Assembly (NCBI GenBank): GCA_041905595.1
Contig: JAYRKT010000015.1
Coordinates: 1 to 64,000, forward strand
DNA: 64,000 bases
Direction of reading: 5' to 3'
DNA from: Aliitabrizicola sp041905595
Lineage (GTDB): Bacteria > Pseudomonadota > Alphaproteobacteria > Rhodobacterales > Rhodobacteraceae
The notes under the pieces are model-generated. The model was given only the letters and a program-made list of their open reading frames with translations. It was not told where the DNA came from and made no database searches. Shown here piece by piece: positions 15,759-23,419 of the stretch. Numbering within the stretch: position 1 is the first letter of the stretch; the number at the start of each line of letters is the position of its first letter. The translations under genes were made by a program, and so were the position numbers.

Positions 15759-18700
15759 TCAACAACCGCCGCGTGCATGTAGTCCCGTTACAGGAAACCG
15801 TGCAAGCAGACGATCCAGAACGGCGATGCCGCCCGAGTCCACCGGGCAGAAGAGACGCAGCTTCCAGCTGATGATCTCCGAGAAGAAGCCATCGGCCTTC
15901 AGCCGGTCCTTCGCCGCTTCCGTGAAGCCTGACAGCTCGATCCGGTTGACGCCCAAGACACGGGATCGGTGCAACTCCATCCCTTCGGCGAGCCGCACGA
16001 CCGTCTTGCCCTCCAGCACGAGGGCGTGGACCTGCGCTGCCGTGAGCTTCGGTGCATCGTCTGCCAGCGTGGTCGCGACCCAGGCAGGCGAGACACGGCG
16101 GCCGATGATACGTTGGCCGTCGTCGGCCTGTAGCCGGTAGACGCGGGTTTCGTTTTGAGGGAGTTGCTTCCAGATCGGCAGGAGAAGGCCCGCCACGATG
16201 TGCAGCGTGGATTCCGAGAACTCCGGCACTTCGGTGAGTTCCGCATTCCAGGCTGCGGCGAAGGAGGTGCGGTCTGCCTCGAGCCAATGGGTGTCGTCCA
16301 ACAGCTTGGCTGGGACTGTGCTGGCATCAAGCGGGCGGATCAGCCGCAGGCGGGGCTCGATGGTGCCGTCATCCAGCATCAGGCTGGTGGCGGGGACCTG
16401 CACTGCCGCCCGGCCAGAGCGGCTGTTGACCAGAAGCCGCGCCTTCGGGTCGTCAAGCCAGTCGAGCGCATCCGCCAGCGCAGTCGGCGTGTTCCGCCGT
16501 TTCTCCGCGATGGTCAGGAGCTGGGTTTCGGCGCCGGAGCCGGGATGTGTGTAGATCACCCGCGCATCCGTGACGCGGAAGCTCTCGGCGCGCAGCGTCT
16601 CGAGCCCGAGGTCGTAGACCCCGGCCGCGATGGCCCCCTCGATGCGCTGGTCGAGCAATTCCTCGAAGGCCGAGAAGAGCACGGCCTGCATGTCGATCGT
16701 CAGTGCCAGCAAGCGATTGAGGAAGGTCGTGATCGGCGGCAGGTCGTCCTTCAGCCCGTTGTCATCGGTCAGGCTGAGACCGGTGGAATCCTCGAAGGCT
16801 CCGAGCGAGCACCCCGCCACGTCGCCGCGATAGATGCGGCGGTAGAGTTGGCGCAGGGCGTCACGGGCATAGGGGGACTCGAGGTTGTCCTCGGGTCGGA
16901 ACAGCCCCTGCCCGCCGGTCTGGCGCTGGCCGCGCGTGATGGCACCCAGCGTGTCGAGGCGGCGGGCGATGGTCGACAGGAACCGCTTCTCTGCCTTCAC
17001 ATCGGTGGCCACCGGCCTGAACAAGGGTGGTTGCGCCTGATTGGTGCGGTTGGTCCGCCCGAGGCCCTGAATGGCCGCGTCGGCCTTCCAACCGGGCTCC
17101 AGCAGATAGTGGACGCGCAGCCGCTGGTTCTTCGCGCCAAGATCGGCGTGGTAACTACGCCCCGTGCCGCCGGCATCCGAGAAGATCAGGATGCGCTTCT
17201 GATTATCCATGAAGGCGGAGGTTTCCGCGAGGTTGGCCGAGCCAGCCCGGCTTTCCACGACGAGGCACGCGGCGGCGCCCTCGCCCTTCCTGACAATCCT
17301 GCGCGAGCGGCCCGTGACCTCGGCCACCAGATCGGTGCCGAAGCGCTGGACGATCTGGTCGAGCGCTCCCGGCACGGGCGGCAGCGAGGCCAGCTTCTCA
17401 ATCAGCGCATCGCGCCTGCGGGCGGCCTCGCGGCATTCGACGGGCTGGCCGTCGAGAACGACAGGCCGCGACGATAGATTGCCCTCGCTGTCGGTGAAGG
17501 GCTCATAAAGCTGCACCGGGAAGGAATGGGCGAGGTAGTCCAGGACATATTCCCGCGGAGTGATATCGACGCGGATGTCGTTCCATTCATCGGTTGGGAT
17601 GTCCGACAGGCGGCGTTCCATCAACGCCTCGCCGGTCGAGACGATCTGGATGACGGCGGCATGGCCTGCCGCCAGATCGGCCTCGATGCTGGAAATCAGC
17701 GTGGGGGTCTTCATCGAGGTGAGCAGATGGCCGAAGAAGCGCTGCTTGGCGCTCTCGAAGGCGGAACGCGCGGCAGACTTGGCCTGGCGATTCAGCGTGC
17801 CGTTCTCACCCGTGATGTTGGCAGCCTCCATCGCCGCAGCCAAGTTGTTGTGGATGATCGCAAAGGCCCCCGCATAGGCATCGTAGATGCCGCGCTGCTC
17901 GGGCGTCAGCGCATGTTCCAGCATCTCGTATTCGACGCCATCGTAAGAAAGCGACCGAGCGGTGTAGAGGCCGAGCGAGCGCAGGTCGCGGGCCAAGACC
18001 TCCATCGCAGCGACGCCGCCCGCCTCAATGGCCTGAACGAACTCGGCGCGAGTTGCGAACGGAAAATCCTCTCCGCCCCAAAGCCCGAGGCGCTGCGCAT
18101 AGGCGAGGTTGTGGACGGTCGTTGCACCGGTGGCCGAGACATAGACCACGCGGGCATCGGGCAGCTTGTGTTGCAGGCGCAGGCCCGCCCTGCCCTGCTG
18201 CGAGGCTTCCGTGTCGCCGCGCTCGCCCTTCGATCCGGCGGCATTCGCCATGGCATGGCTTTCATCGAAGAGGATTACCCCGTCGAAGTCGGCACCCAGC
18301 CAGTCGACGATTTGGTCGATGCGGGACTTCTTTGCCCCGCGTTCTTCCGAGCGCAGCGTGGCATAGGTGGTGAACAGGATACCCTCGGTGAGCGGGATGT
18401 CGCGGCCTTGCGCAAAGCGCGAGAGGGGCGTGACCTGCAGCCGCTCCTGCCCAAGTGCGGACCAATCGCGTTGCGCATCCTCCAGTAGCTTGTCGCTCTT
18501 CGATATCCAGAGCGCCTTGCGGCGGCCCTGGCACCAGTTGTCGAGCAGGATACCGGCCGACTGGCGGCCCTTGCCCGCGCCAGTACCATCGCCCAGAAAG
18601 AAACCACGGCGGAAGCGGACAGCGTCCTCGGCATCGTCGGGTGCGGCCGAGACCATGTCGCCGGTTTCATCGACGGTACACGAGCCGGCGAGATAGGCGT

Positions 18701-20120
18701 CATGCGCTTCGCCTGCATAGATCACGGTCTCCAACTGCGCGTCAGACAGCAGGCCATCACGCAGGACGGCGAAGGGGAGTTTCGGGCGGTAGGTGGGCTT
18801 CGGGGGCGCGACCGATGCCATGGCTGCCGACTGCTCCAGTTTGGTCGGGTGCGGTGCCGCGCCGGGGATGTCGATCGCCTGCAGGCGGAAGGTCTCGTAG
18901 ATCGCGTCCGACAGGCGCGCAGCGCCGAGATCGTCCGCCACCTCGCGCAAGGTATATGCGAGGTCCTCCGCATCCGGCGTGGTGACATGCACATCCATTT
19001 TGGCCGCTGCCGTCGAACGCAAGGGTCGAGCGGCAGAGCCGGACGCACGGGGAGGAAGTCCCCGGAAAGGGTAAGCTGGCTGCGATTGAGCGACGGCGCC
19101 CGCATCCATCTCGAGGCGCGGCGGCACCTCTGCTACGATCCGAGCGAGGAGCTGCGGCGCATCGACGGACATCGGCCGAGCCAGATCGGCGGTGATGCCG
19201 CCCCGCTCACCGCCCCGGCATTTGTCAAAGACCGAGATCCGGGTCTCAAAGCTGGTGCCGTGTTTGGCGAATGCGGCACCGGAGACGGCGCCGGTGAAGA
19301 CCAGATGCGCCGTCTCGGTCAAACGGCCGAAGGTTTCCGCCCAGGCGGCCGCATCCGGCGTGAAACCGGCTCCGGTGATTGCGACCAGACGCCCGCCGGG
19401 CGCGAGGCGGGCAAGGGCAGAGCGCAGATGCCGGGCCGTCGCCTCGGTCGTCCGGCCATCGACATTGGTCACCGCCGAAAACGGCGGGTTCATCAAGACG
19501 ACGCTCGGGCGGACGCCCGCGTCCAGATGATCGTCGATCTGTGCGGCGTCGAATCTGGCGACGGGATGACCCGGAAAGAGAAGGCGCAGAAGGTCGGCGC
19601 GGGTGTCTACCAACTCGTTCAGCGCGAGGCTGCCGCCGGCGATTTGCGCGAGGATCGCCAGAAGGCCGGTCCCGGCCGAAGGCTCGAGTACCAGGTCGCG
19701 CGGCGTGATCTGCGCTGCCGCCATTGCAGCCAGTCCCATGGGCAGCGGCGTCGAGAATTGCTGGAAGCGCTCCATTTCCTCCGAGCGCCGGGTGTGCGTG
19801 GGCAACAGGCCCGCCACTTTGGCGAGGATCGGCAGCAGGGCAGCGGGCGAGCCGGAACGGGCGAGCAGCGCACGGCCGAACTTCCGCAAGAAGATGACCA
19901 GCGCCACCTCGCCCGCCTCATAAGCGAGCTTCCAATCCCAGGCGCCATCGGCATCGGAACCGCCAAAGGCGCGCTCCATTTCGAGGCGCAGACGCAGCGC
20001 GTCGATCCGGAAGCCCTGGGCCAGGTCGGGCTGCAGCGCTCCGGCGACGGCGAGGATCGCGGGCGCGGGATCGCGCGATGGAACGGGAACGGGAGGCGCA
20101 ACAGGCGCGAGATAGGTCAT
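15759..20120 (-). CDS. Giant methyltransferase-strawberry-notch helicase fusion
   Basis: 1453 aa. The N-terminus (about 60-300) is an N6-adenine methyltransferase-like domain with LEPSAGTG near 144-151 and NPPF at 211-214. A strawberry-notch helicase follows: Walker A GDGTGAGKGRQ with K517, DESH at 619-622, and motif VI GLGRTNRTNQ near 1019. The C-terminal 350 residues are the SBNO domain region. Such proteins are conserved on phages, plasmids and integrative elements, where replication, recombination or anti-restriction roles are suspected but unproven. The methyltransferase motifs look intact. ATG 20120 is the natural start. Operon with the toprim gene. Confidence 0.9.
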   Translation of the reverse strand: MTYLAPVAPPVPVPSRDPAPAILAVAGALQPDLAQGFRIDALRLRLEMERAFGGSDADGAWDWKLAYEAGEVALVIFLRKFGRALLARSGSPAALLPILAKVAGLLPTHTRRSEEMERFQQFSTPLPMGLAAMAAAQITPRDLVLEPSAGTGLLAILAQIAGGSLALNELVDTRADLLRLLFPGHPVARFDAAQIDDHLDAGVRPSVVLMNPPFSAVTNVDGRTTEATARHLRSALARLAPGGRLVAITGAGFTPDAAAWAETFGRLTETAHLVFTGAVSGAAFAKHGTSFETRISVFDKCRGGERGGITADLARPMSVDAPQLLARIVAEVPPRLEMDAGAVAQSQPAYPFRGLPPRASGSAARPLRSTAAAKMDVHVTTPDAEDLAYTLREVADDLGAARLSDAIYETFRLQAIDIPGAAPHPTKLEQSAAMASVAPPKPTYRPKLPFAVLRDGLLSDAQLETVIYAGEAHDAYLAGSCTVDETGDMVSAAPDDAEDAVRFRRGFFLGDGTGAGKGRQSAGILLDNWCQGRRKALWISKSDKLLEDAQRDWSALGQERLQVTPLSRFAQGRDIPLTEGILFTTYATLRSEERGAKKSRIDQIVDWLGADFDGVILFDESHAMANAAGSKGERGDTEASQQGRAGLRLQHKLPDARVVYVSATGATTVHNLAYAQRLGLWGGEDFPFATRAEFVQAIEAGGVAAMEVLARDLRSLGLYTARSLSYDGVEYEMLEHALTPEQRGIYDAYAGAFAIIHNNLAAAMEAANITGENGTLNRQAKSAARSAFESAKQRFFGHLLTSMKTPTLISSIEADLAAGHAAVIQIVSTGEALMERRLSDIPTDEWNDIRVDITPREYVLDYLAHSFPVQLYEPFTDSEGNLSSRPVVLDGQPVECREAARRRDALIEKLASLPPVPGALDQIVQRFGTDLVAEVTGRSRRIVRKGEGAAACLVVESRAGSANLAETSAFMDNQKRILIFSDAGGTGRSYHADLGAKNQRLRVHYLLEPGWKADAAIQGLGRTNRTNQAQPPLFRPVATDVKAEKRFLSTIARRLDTLGAITRGQRQTGGQGLFRPEDNLESPYARDALRQLYRRIYRGDVAGCSLGAFEDSTGLSLTDDNGLKDDLPPITTFLNRLLALTIDMQAVLFSAFEELLDQRIEGAIAAGVYDLGLETLRAESFRVTDARVIYTHPGSGAETQLLTIAEKRRNTPTALADALDWLDDPKARLLVNSRSGRAAVQVPATSLMLDDGTIEPRLRLIRPLDASTVPAKLLDDTHWLEADRTSFAAAWNAELTEVPEFSESTLHIVAGLLLPIWKQLPQNETRVYRLQADDGQRIIGRRVSPAWVATTLADDAPKLTAAQVHALVLEGKTVVRLAEGMELHRSRVLGVNRIELSGFTEAAKDRLKADGFFSEIISWKLRLFCPVDSGGIAVLDRLLARFPVTGLHARGGC

Positions 20121-20238
20121 CGGGAAGCTCCGGGATGAAGGAAAGGGACAGGCCCGGACGCCCTCTCTCGGGCACCCTCAGACCTGATCTTCCCCCGCCC
20201 ATCTCTCCCTCTCGAACCGACGCGCCCGGACGCTCAGC

Positions 20239-20267
20239 TTGATTTTGTTCCTGTAATGTTCCATATT
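20239..20267 (+). promoter_or_regulatory. Sigma-70-like promoter of the 98-aa gene
   Basis: TTGATT at 20239-20244, a 17-bp spacer and CATATT at 20262-20267. It lies 30 bp upstream of ATG 20297 and its spacer contains an SOS box. Confidence 0.5.
20247..20261 (+). promoter_or_regulatory. LexA (SOS) box, GTTC-N7-GTTC
   Basis: GTTCCTGTAATGTTC is a perfect alphaproteobacterial LexA box (direct repeat GTTC-N7-GTTC, known from Rhodobacter and Sinorhizobium). It sits between the -35 and -10 of the divergent 98-aa gene and 127 bp upstream of the strawberry-notch start. LexA binding there should block the plus-strand promoter and may also affect the minus-strand operon. Confidence 0.65.
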
Positions 20268-20296
20268 GAACACCAAGCCAGAAAGGGAGTTTCCCG

Positions 20297-20593
20297 ATGG
20301 ACAGCACCACATACGCCTTGCCCGCGACGCCCAAGCAGATCGCCTATGCGCGGTCGCTCGCCCTGCGCAACCAGACCCTCCTGCCCTGGGAAGTTCAGCA
20401 GGATCGCCGGTCCCTGAATGCTTGGATCGAGACGCAGGCCCAGTTGAAGCCGGTGTCCGACATGGACCGGCTGCCCACGACGAAGCAGGTGGCCTTCGCG
20501 GAGAAACTCGCCCGGATCAAGCGGCGCGCCGTCCCGGAGGAATGCTTCCGCGACAAAGGGCTGATGTCGAAGTGGATCGACGGGAACAAGTGA
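20297..20593 (+). CDS. Small protein with two tandem repeats, SOS-controlled
   Basis: 98 aa, made of two related halves: ATPKQIAYARSLALRNQTLL... and PTTKQVAFAEKLARIKRRAV.... Each half is a T-K-Q-(I/V)-A-(Y/F)-A helix pair followed by an acidic-aromatic end containing W. The motif resembles small helical modules attached to DNA-processing proteins. Basic and soluble, no signal peptide. GGGAG precedes the ATG. A LexA box overlaps the promoter, so expression on DNA damage is likely. Function unknown. Confidence 0.7.
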   Translation: MDSTTYALPATPKQIAYARSLALRNQTLLPWEVQQDRRSLNAWIETQAQLKPVSDMDRLPTTKQVAFAEKLARIKRRAVPEECFRDKGLMSKWIDGNK

Positions 20594-20700
20594 TCCCGAC
20601 ACCGGCTGGCTCCGGCCCTCCGGAGCGTCTGCCATACCGTGGCTTGGCAACCGAAGCTCAATTGCCAACCTATAGGTTGGCAGGTGCGACCTTCAGGACT

Positions 20701-21318
20701 TCAACCTCGGTCAAACTCCTGTCCGAGCCGCGCCAGATCCGCGAGTGCGGCATCTCTTTTCTGCATGTCGTCCTCTTCAGCGATCAGCTTGCGAACTGTG
20801 CTGACGGACAGGAACATTCTGAGCGGGTTCGAAGGCAACGGCTCAAACCCGTAGCTCTCGTAAAGCGCCTTGCGGCGCGCAACGCGGTCTGGATCGCCGC
20901 AGTCGAGCACATCGAGCATGACGACGGCGACGCCAATGGCGTCGGCCGCAACGGCAATGCGCCGTAGGGCGTCGACCAAAAGATCGCCGCCAAACCCGGC
21001 ACCGCTGAACTTCCGATCCCGCCCGATCATCGAGATATAGGCGGCAGGAATGTTGCCATGCGAAGGCCGGGTCCGCGCGAACTTCGCAGGCAGATCCGTG
21101 AACTGAACGGCGTGCGCATTCAGGGCATAGAAGCCGATAACCGTCCCGTCAGGGTCGACCATCACATAGAGGCGGACATTGTCCGCCTTGGCGAGCTTGT
21201 TCGCGGTCTTCTGGAAATAGTTGTCGACTTGTTCAACGCCGCAAGAAAAAGCCGCCCGATCATGCTTCGAAGGATCGAACGGCTCGATGGTGTAGGCGGC
21301 CGGTTGTGACGTGGCCAT
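20701..21318 (-). CDS. GNAT acetyltransferase toxin, TacT-like
   Basis: 205 aa. GNAT fold with strand IGFYALNAHAVQF, the acetyl-CoA loop after GRDRKFSGAGFGGDLL, and YESYGF near the end of the domain. In TacAT-type systems this enzyme acetylates aminoacyl-tRNA and stops translation. It begins with ATG directly after the TAA of a DUF1778 gene, the standard antitoxin-toxin order. The family is about 165-175 aa; here a C-terminal helical tail of some 25 residues (AEEDDMQKRDAALADLAR) extends it. Confidence 0.88.
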   Translation of the reverse strand: MATSQPAAYTIEPFDPSKHDRAAFSCGVEQVDNYFQKTANKLAKADNVRLYVMVDPDGTVIGFYALNAHAVQFTDLPAKFARTRPSHGNIPAAYISMIGRDRKFSGAGFGGDLLVDALRRIAVAADAIGVAVVMLDVLDCGDPDRVARRKALYESYGFEPLPSNPLRMFLSVSTVRKLIAEEDDMQKRDAALADLARLGQEFDRG

Positions 21319-21627
21319 TTACTTCGACACAACCGTGTCGCTGTGTCGACGGAAGGCCGCGCGCAGGGCATCGGTCGGCGCAGCTGGTGCATCGAGCGCC
21401 GCGAAAAACGCCTCATGATCGACCGGCTGCAGCACGGTGCGTTCATGCGCCGCGATCGTTGCCAGCGCGGCCTGATAGGCGGCGTTCATCGTGAAGACGG
21501 AGTCGTCGACGCCGGACAGGGCCGCGGCCTGCTGGATGGCAGTCTTGATGCGCGGCTTCGTCCGAAAATTCATCCGGGCCTCGTTGCGCTCGTCGATCGC
21601 GCGCGTGGTATCGTGGAAACCGAGCAT
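21319..21627 (-). CDS. DUF1778 antitoxin, TacA-like
   Basis: 102 aa. N-terminal ribbon-helix-helix of DUF1778 (RMNFRTKPRIKTAIQQAA) binds operator DNA; the C-terminal tail (FFAALDAPAAPTDALRAAF) should wrap and neutralise the GNAT toxin. AGGAGG-type site precedes the ATG (caggaggcgaccATG). It abuts the toxin gene with no gap. Autoregulation through the upstream dyad is expected for the family. Confidence 0.88.
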   Translation of the reverse strand: MLGFHDTTRAIDERNEARMNFRTKPRIKTAIQQAAALSGVDDSVFTMNAAYQAALATIAAHERTVLQPVDHEAFFAALDAPAAPTDALRAAFRRHSDTVVSK

Positions 21628-21653
21628 GGTCGCCTCCTGAAAGGTCTTGTCGA

Positions 21654-21682
21654 TATGTACGCCACATCGACGTACGTTTCAA
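21654..21682 (-). promoter_or_regulatory. Promoter of the toxin-antitoxin pair
   Basis: On the minus strand TTGAAA (21682-21677), a 17-bp spacer and TACATA (21659-21654), about 27 bp before the DUF1778 ATG. The region contains GTCGA...TCGAC and repeated GTAC blocks, plausible operator half-sites for the ribbon-helix-helix antitoxin. Confidence 0.55.
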
Positions 21683-21717
21683 GCGTGCGGTCGGGAAAGT
21701 TCTTCGAAGGGCGCGCC

Positions 21718-22362
21718 TCACCCGAACCGGCGCCCTCCTTCGGTGAAGGTGTACTCGTTGACGATGATCCCCTCCTCTATGGCCTCGTCCGAAGTCAGGT
21801 GGTCGTATTCCGCCTCAAGCTGGCGGTAGAGCCAACGGGCCAGATCGCGCAGCGCCTCGGTCACGATCTCCTCGGCATCCTCGGTGGGTGGCTGCCAGGT
21901 CTGGCTGTCGCGCGTGACATCGACCGACATGGTGTACTCGTGGTAGTAGCGACCACGAAGGCTGACCTCAGCGGCGAGCTGGTAGAAGTTCCGCCGCTGG
22001 ATGGCCTGCAGGCGGTCGGCGATGCCATGCAGCGTCGCGTCCTGGGGCGCGTAGTCCCGGATGCGCGCCGCCGCACCCTTGGCGTGGGACCAGTAGCCCT
22101 CGAAGCAAGCGCCGTCCCCTTGGCTCCAGAAGCCGGAGAACCAGATGCAGGGCTTGACTCGTGTCCCACCGCCCATCAGGCGGACGGGCGTGGTTTTCAG
22201 GCGGATGCCGAGGATTTCGCAGACCCGCTGGAAATCCTCATAGACCGCGTCCCACCAGTCGTCGTGGGGGCCAAGCTCGCGATACCAGCTCCGCGCCTTT
22301 TCCTTGGCAGCCTCCGAGAGTTCGGGGAACTGGTAGACGGTGGTGCAGATGACCTCAGGCAT
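21718..22362 (-). CDS. Conserved mobile-element protein, possible antitoxin-like
   Basis: 214 aa, beginning MPEVICTTVYQFPELSEAAK and rich in Trp/Tyr: WYRELGPHDDWWDAVYEDF, then WFSGFWSQGDGACFEGYW. The C-terminal part has an acidic helix ending EGIIVNEYTFTEGGRRFG. Relatives occur on plasmids and integrative elements and are sometimes labelled antitoxin of a stability system; I know of no proof. The start overlaps the stop of the upstream gene by 8 bp, so both are translated together. Confidence 0.65.
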   Translation of the reverse strand: MPEVICTTVYQFPELSEAAKEKARSWYRELGPHDDWWDAVYEDFQRVCEILGIRLKTTPVRLMGGGTRVKPCIWFSGFWSQGDGACFEGYWSHAKGAAARIRDYAPQDATLHGIADRLQAIQRRNFYQLAAEVSLRGRYYHEYTMSVDVTRDSQTWQPPTEDAEEIVTEALRDLARWLYRQLEAEYDHLTSDEAIEEGIIVNEYTFTEGGRRFG

Positions 22363-22774
22363 CGACGTCCTCCCCGTTCAGCGCGGCGGCCAGCCACTCA
22401 TGGCTGCTCGTCCAGCCGATGGATTTGCGTGCGCCGAGATCGATGACATGCGCGCCGCCGCCGAAGGCGTCGAGGCGCGGTCGGGAGCAGGTCAGGGCGT
22501 ACTGGAAGCCCCAGAGGCCGGTGAGGCCGAGCTCTTCCGCGAGGCGCAGCACGAAGCGAATGACGGTTTCGACGTCGCCGTGGTCGTTGTCATGGATCCA
22601 GAGGGCGCTGCCCTTGGGCGCATCCTGGCGCACGAGGTCGAAGCCTTCGACCTCCGGGTCATCGGCATCCTGATCTGCGGCGCGAAGTTCTTGGAACAGC
22701 GCGAGCGCGCGGGCCGCATTGTCGGGACTGCCGACGTCGAGCAGGCATGAGAACTGGATGAAGTAATCCGCCAC
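22355..22774 (-). CDS. Hypothetical acidic protein, mobile-element backbone
   Basis: 139 aa starting from GTG at 22774, preceded by a consensus AGGAGG. Sequence is acidic (ADQDADDPEVEGFDLV), with DHGDVETVIRFVLRLAEE and LWGFQYALTCSRPRLDAFGG. No recognisable enzyme motif. It overlaps the next gene downstream. Position and coupling suggest a pair acting together. Confidence 0.65.
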   Translation of the reverse strand: MADYFIQFSCLLDVGSPDNAARALALFQELRAADQDADDPEVEGFDLVRQDAPKGSALWIHDNDHGDVETVIRFVLRLAEELGLTGLWGFQYALTCSRPRLDAFGGGAHVIDLGARKSIGWTSSHEWLAAALNGEDVDA

Positions 22775-22797
22775 GGGAACCTCCTGAGTAGGGAAGA

Positions 22798-22815
22798 CCC
22801 GGCCGAGCGGCCGGG
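22798..22815. terminator. Strong GC hairpin between minus-strand genes
   Basis: CCCGGCC (22798-22804) pairs with GGCCGGG (22809-22815) across GAGC; CGTTTTG follows on the plus side and TCTTCCC on the minus side. It lies between the 65-aa gene and the GTG-started gene and could attenuate minus-strand transcription. Confidence 0.5.
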
Positions 22816-22849
22816 CGTTTTGTCGGGATGAAGGAGTGGTCGGGAGCGA

Positions 22850-23047
22850 TCAGCCGGTTGGCCTGTCGCCCGCCGCCTGTCGCTCGGCATGGGCGCAGAG
22901 CATCTGCCGGTAGAAGCGCTTGCGCGCGGCCCGGAAGCCGCGAACCGCGCGTGTGTCGGGGTGCAGCGCCCGAACTGCCGCCCGCAGGACGGCATAGGGC
23001 GACGCCGTCGCGGGCAAGCCGAGGCGCTGATAGGCCGGATCGGTCAT
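22850..23047 (-). CDS. Small basic hypothetical protein
   Basis: 65 aa, MTDPAYQRLGLPATASPYAV at the start, then ALHPDTRAVRGFRAARKRF. The YAVLRAAVRALHPDT part faintly resembles a J-domain helix-HPD element (LHPDT), but it is too short for a J-domain. Its ATG is 1 bp after the stop of the upstream DUF6915-like frame, suggesting coupled translation in the original operon. Confidence 0.55.
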   Translation of the reverse strand: MTDPAYQRLGLPATASPYAVLRAAVRALHPDTRAVRGFRAARKRFYRQMLCAHAERQAAGDRPTG

Positions 23048-23048
23048 C

Positions 23049-23345
23049 TCAGCAGACCTCGACCACGGGCGAGGCGGAATGCAGATCGACCAGTGCCTCG
23101 ATCCGCTCGGCCCGGCCCATCCGGGGCTCGGGCCGGATGGCCTTCACCCAATCGGCGAAGCTCGGAATGAAGCCGAGATCTTCCTTCACATGGCTCACTC
23201 ACCGACCCAGCGGGTCGGGATGACACGTCCAGTCGAGAGCGTGATCGTCGCGCGGAAAATCCTCTCGGCCATGAATATGCCCTCGGCATGGTGGCGCAGC
23301 GCCCGGTGCCGGAAGTCGGCCGTGATCTCCTTGCTCTGGTCGATT
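23049..23345 (-). pseudogene. 3' part of a DUF6915-like gene, split by a Tn554-like element and frameshifted
   Basis: Minus-strand DQSKEITADFRHRALRHH, then AEGIFMAERIF and GRVIPTRWVGE, followed after a disturbed 5-bp stretch (TGAGC) by HVKEDLGFIPSFADWVKAI in another frame, ending at TGA 23049-23051. Together these are the central and C-terminal parts of a DUF6915-type small protein. The 5' part lies 3.4 kb away at 26763-26845. So the gene is broken twice: by insertion and by an indel near 23200. A GTG at 23198 could still start a 49-aa peptide coupled to the next gene. Confidence 0.7.
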
Positions 23346-23419
23346 ATGTGGACAGCATGCCGACGGTGGCGTCTTGCCCTATGCTGGCTGTTACGACCCG
23401 CAAAAACACCGAGGCGCAA

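Noticed and set aside
16155..17477. Long open frame on the plus strand opposite the strawberry-notch gene (440 aa)
   Set aside because: Low-complexity composition and no family match; a mirror of GC-rich coding DNA on the other strand.
18702..20138. Second long antisense frame (478 aa) opposite the methyltransferase-helicase gene
   Set aside because: Shadow of the real gene; Arg/Gly-rich with no start signals or domains.
22850..23047. J-domain chaperone
   Set aside because: Has LHPDT but is too short and lacks the other J-domain helices.
23288..23419. Longer start for the Tn554-like TnpA
   Set aside because: These codons extend outside the element end and into the split host gene; ATG 23420 has a ribosome site.
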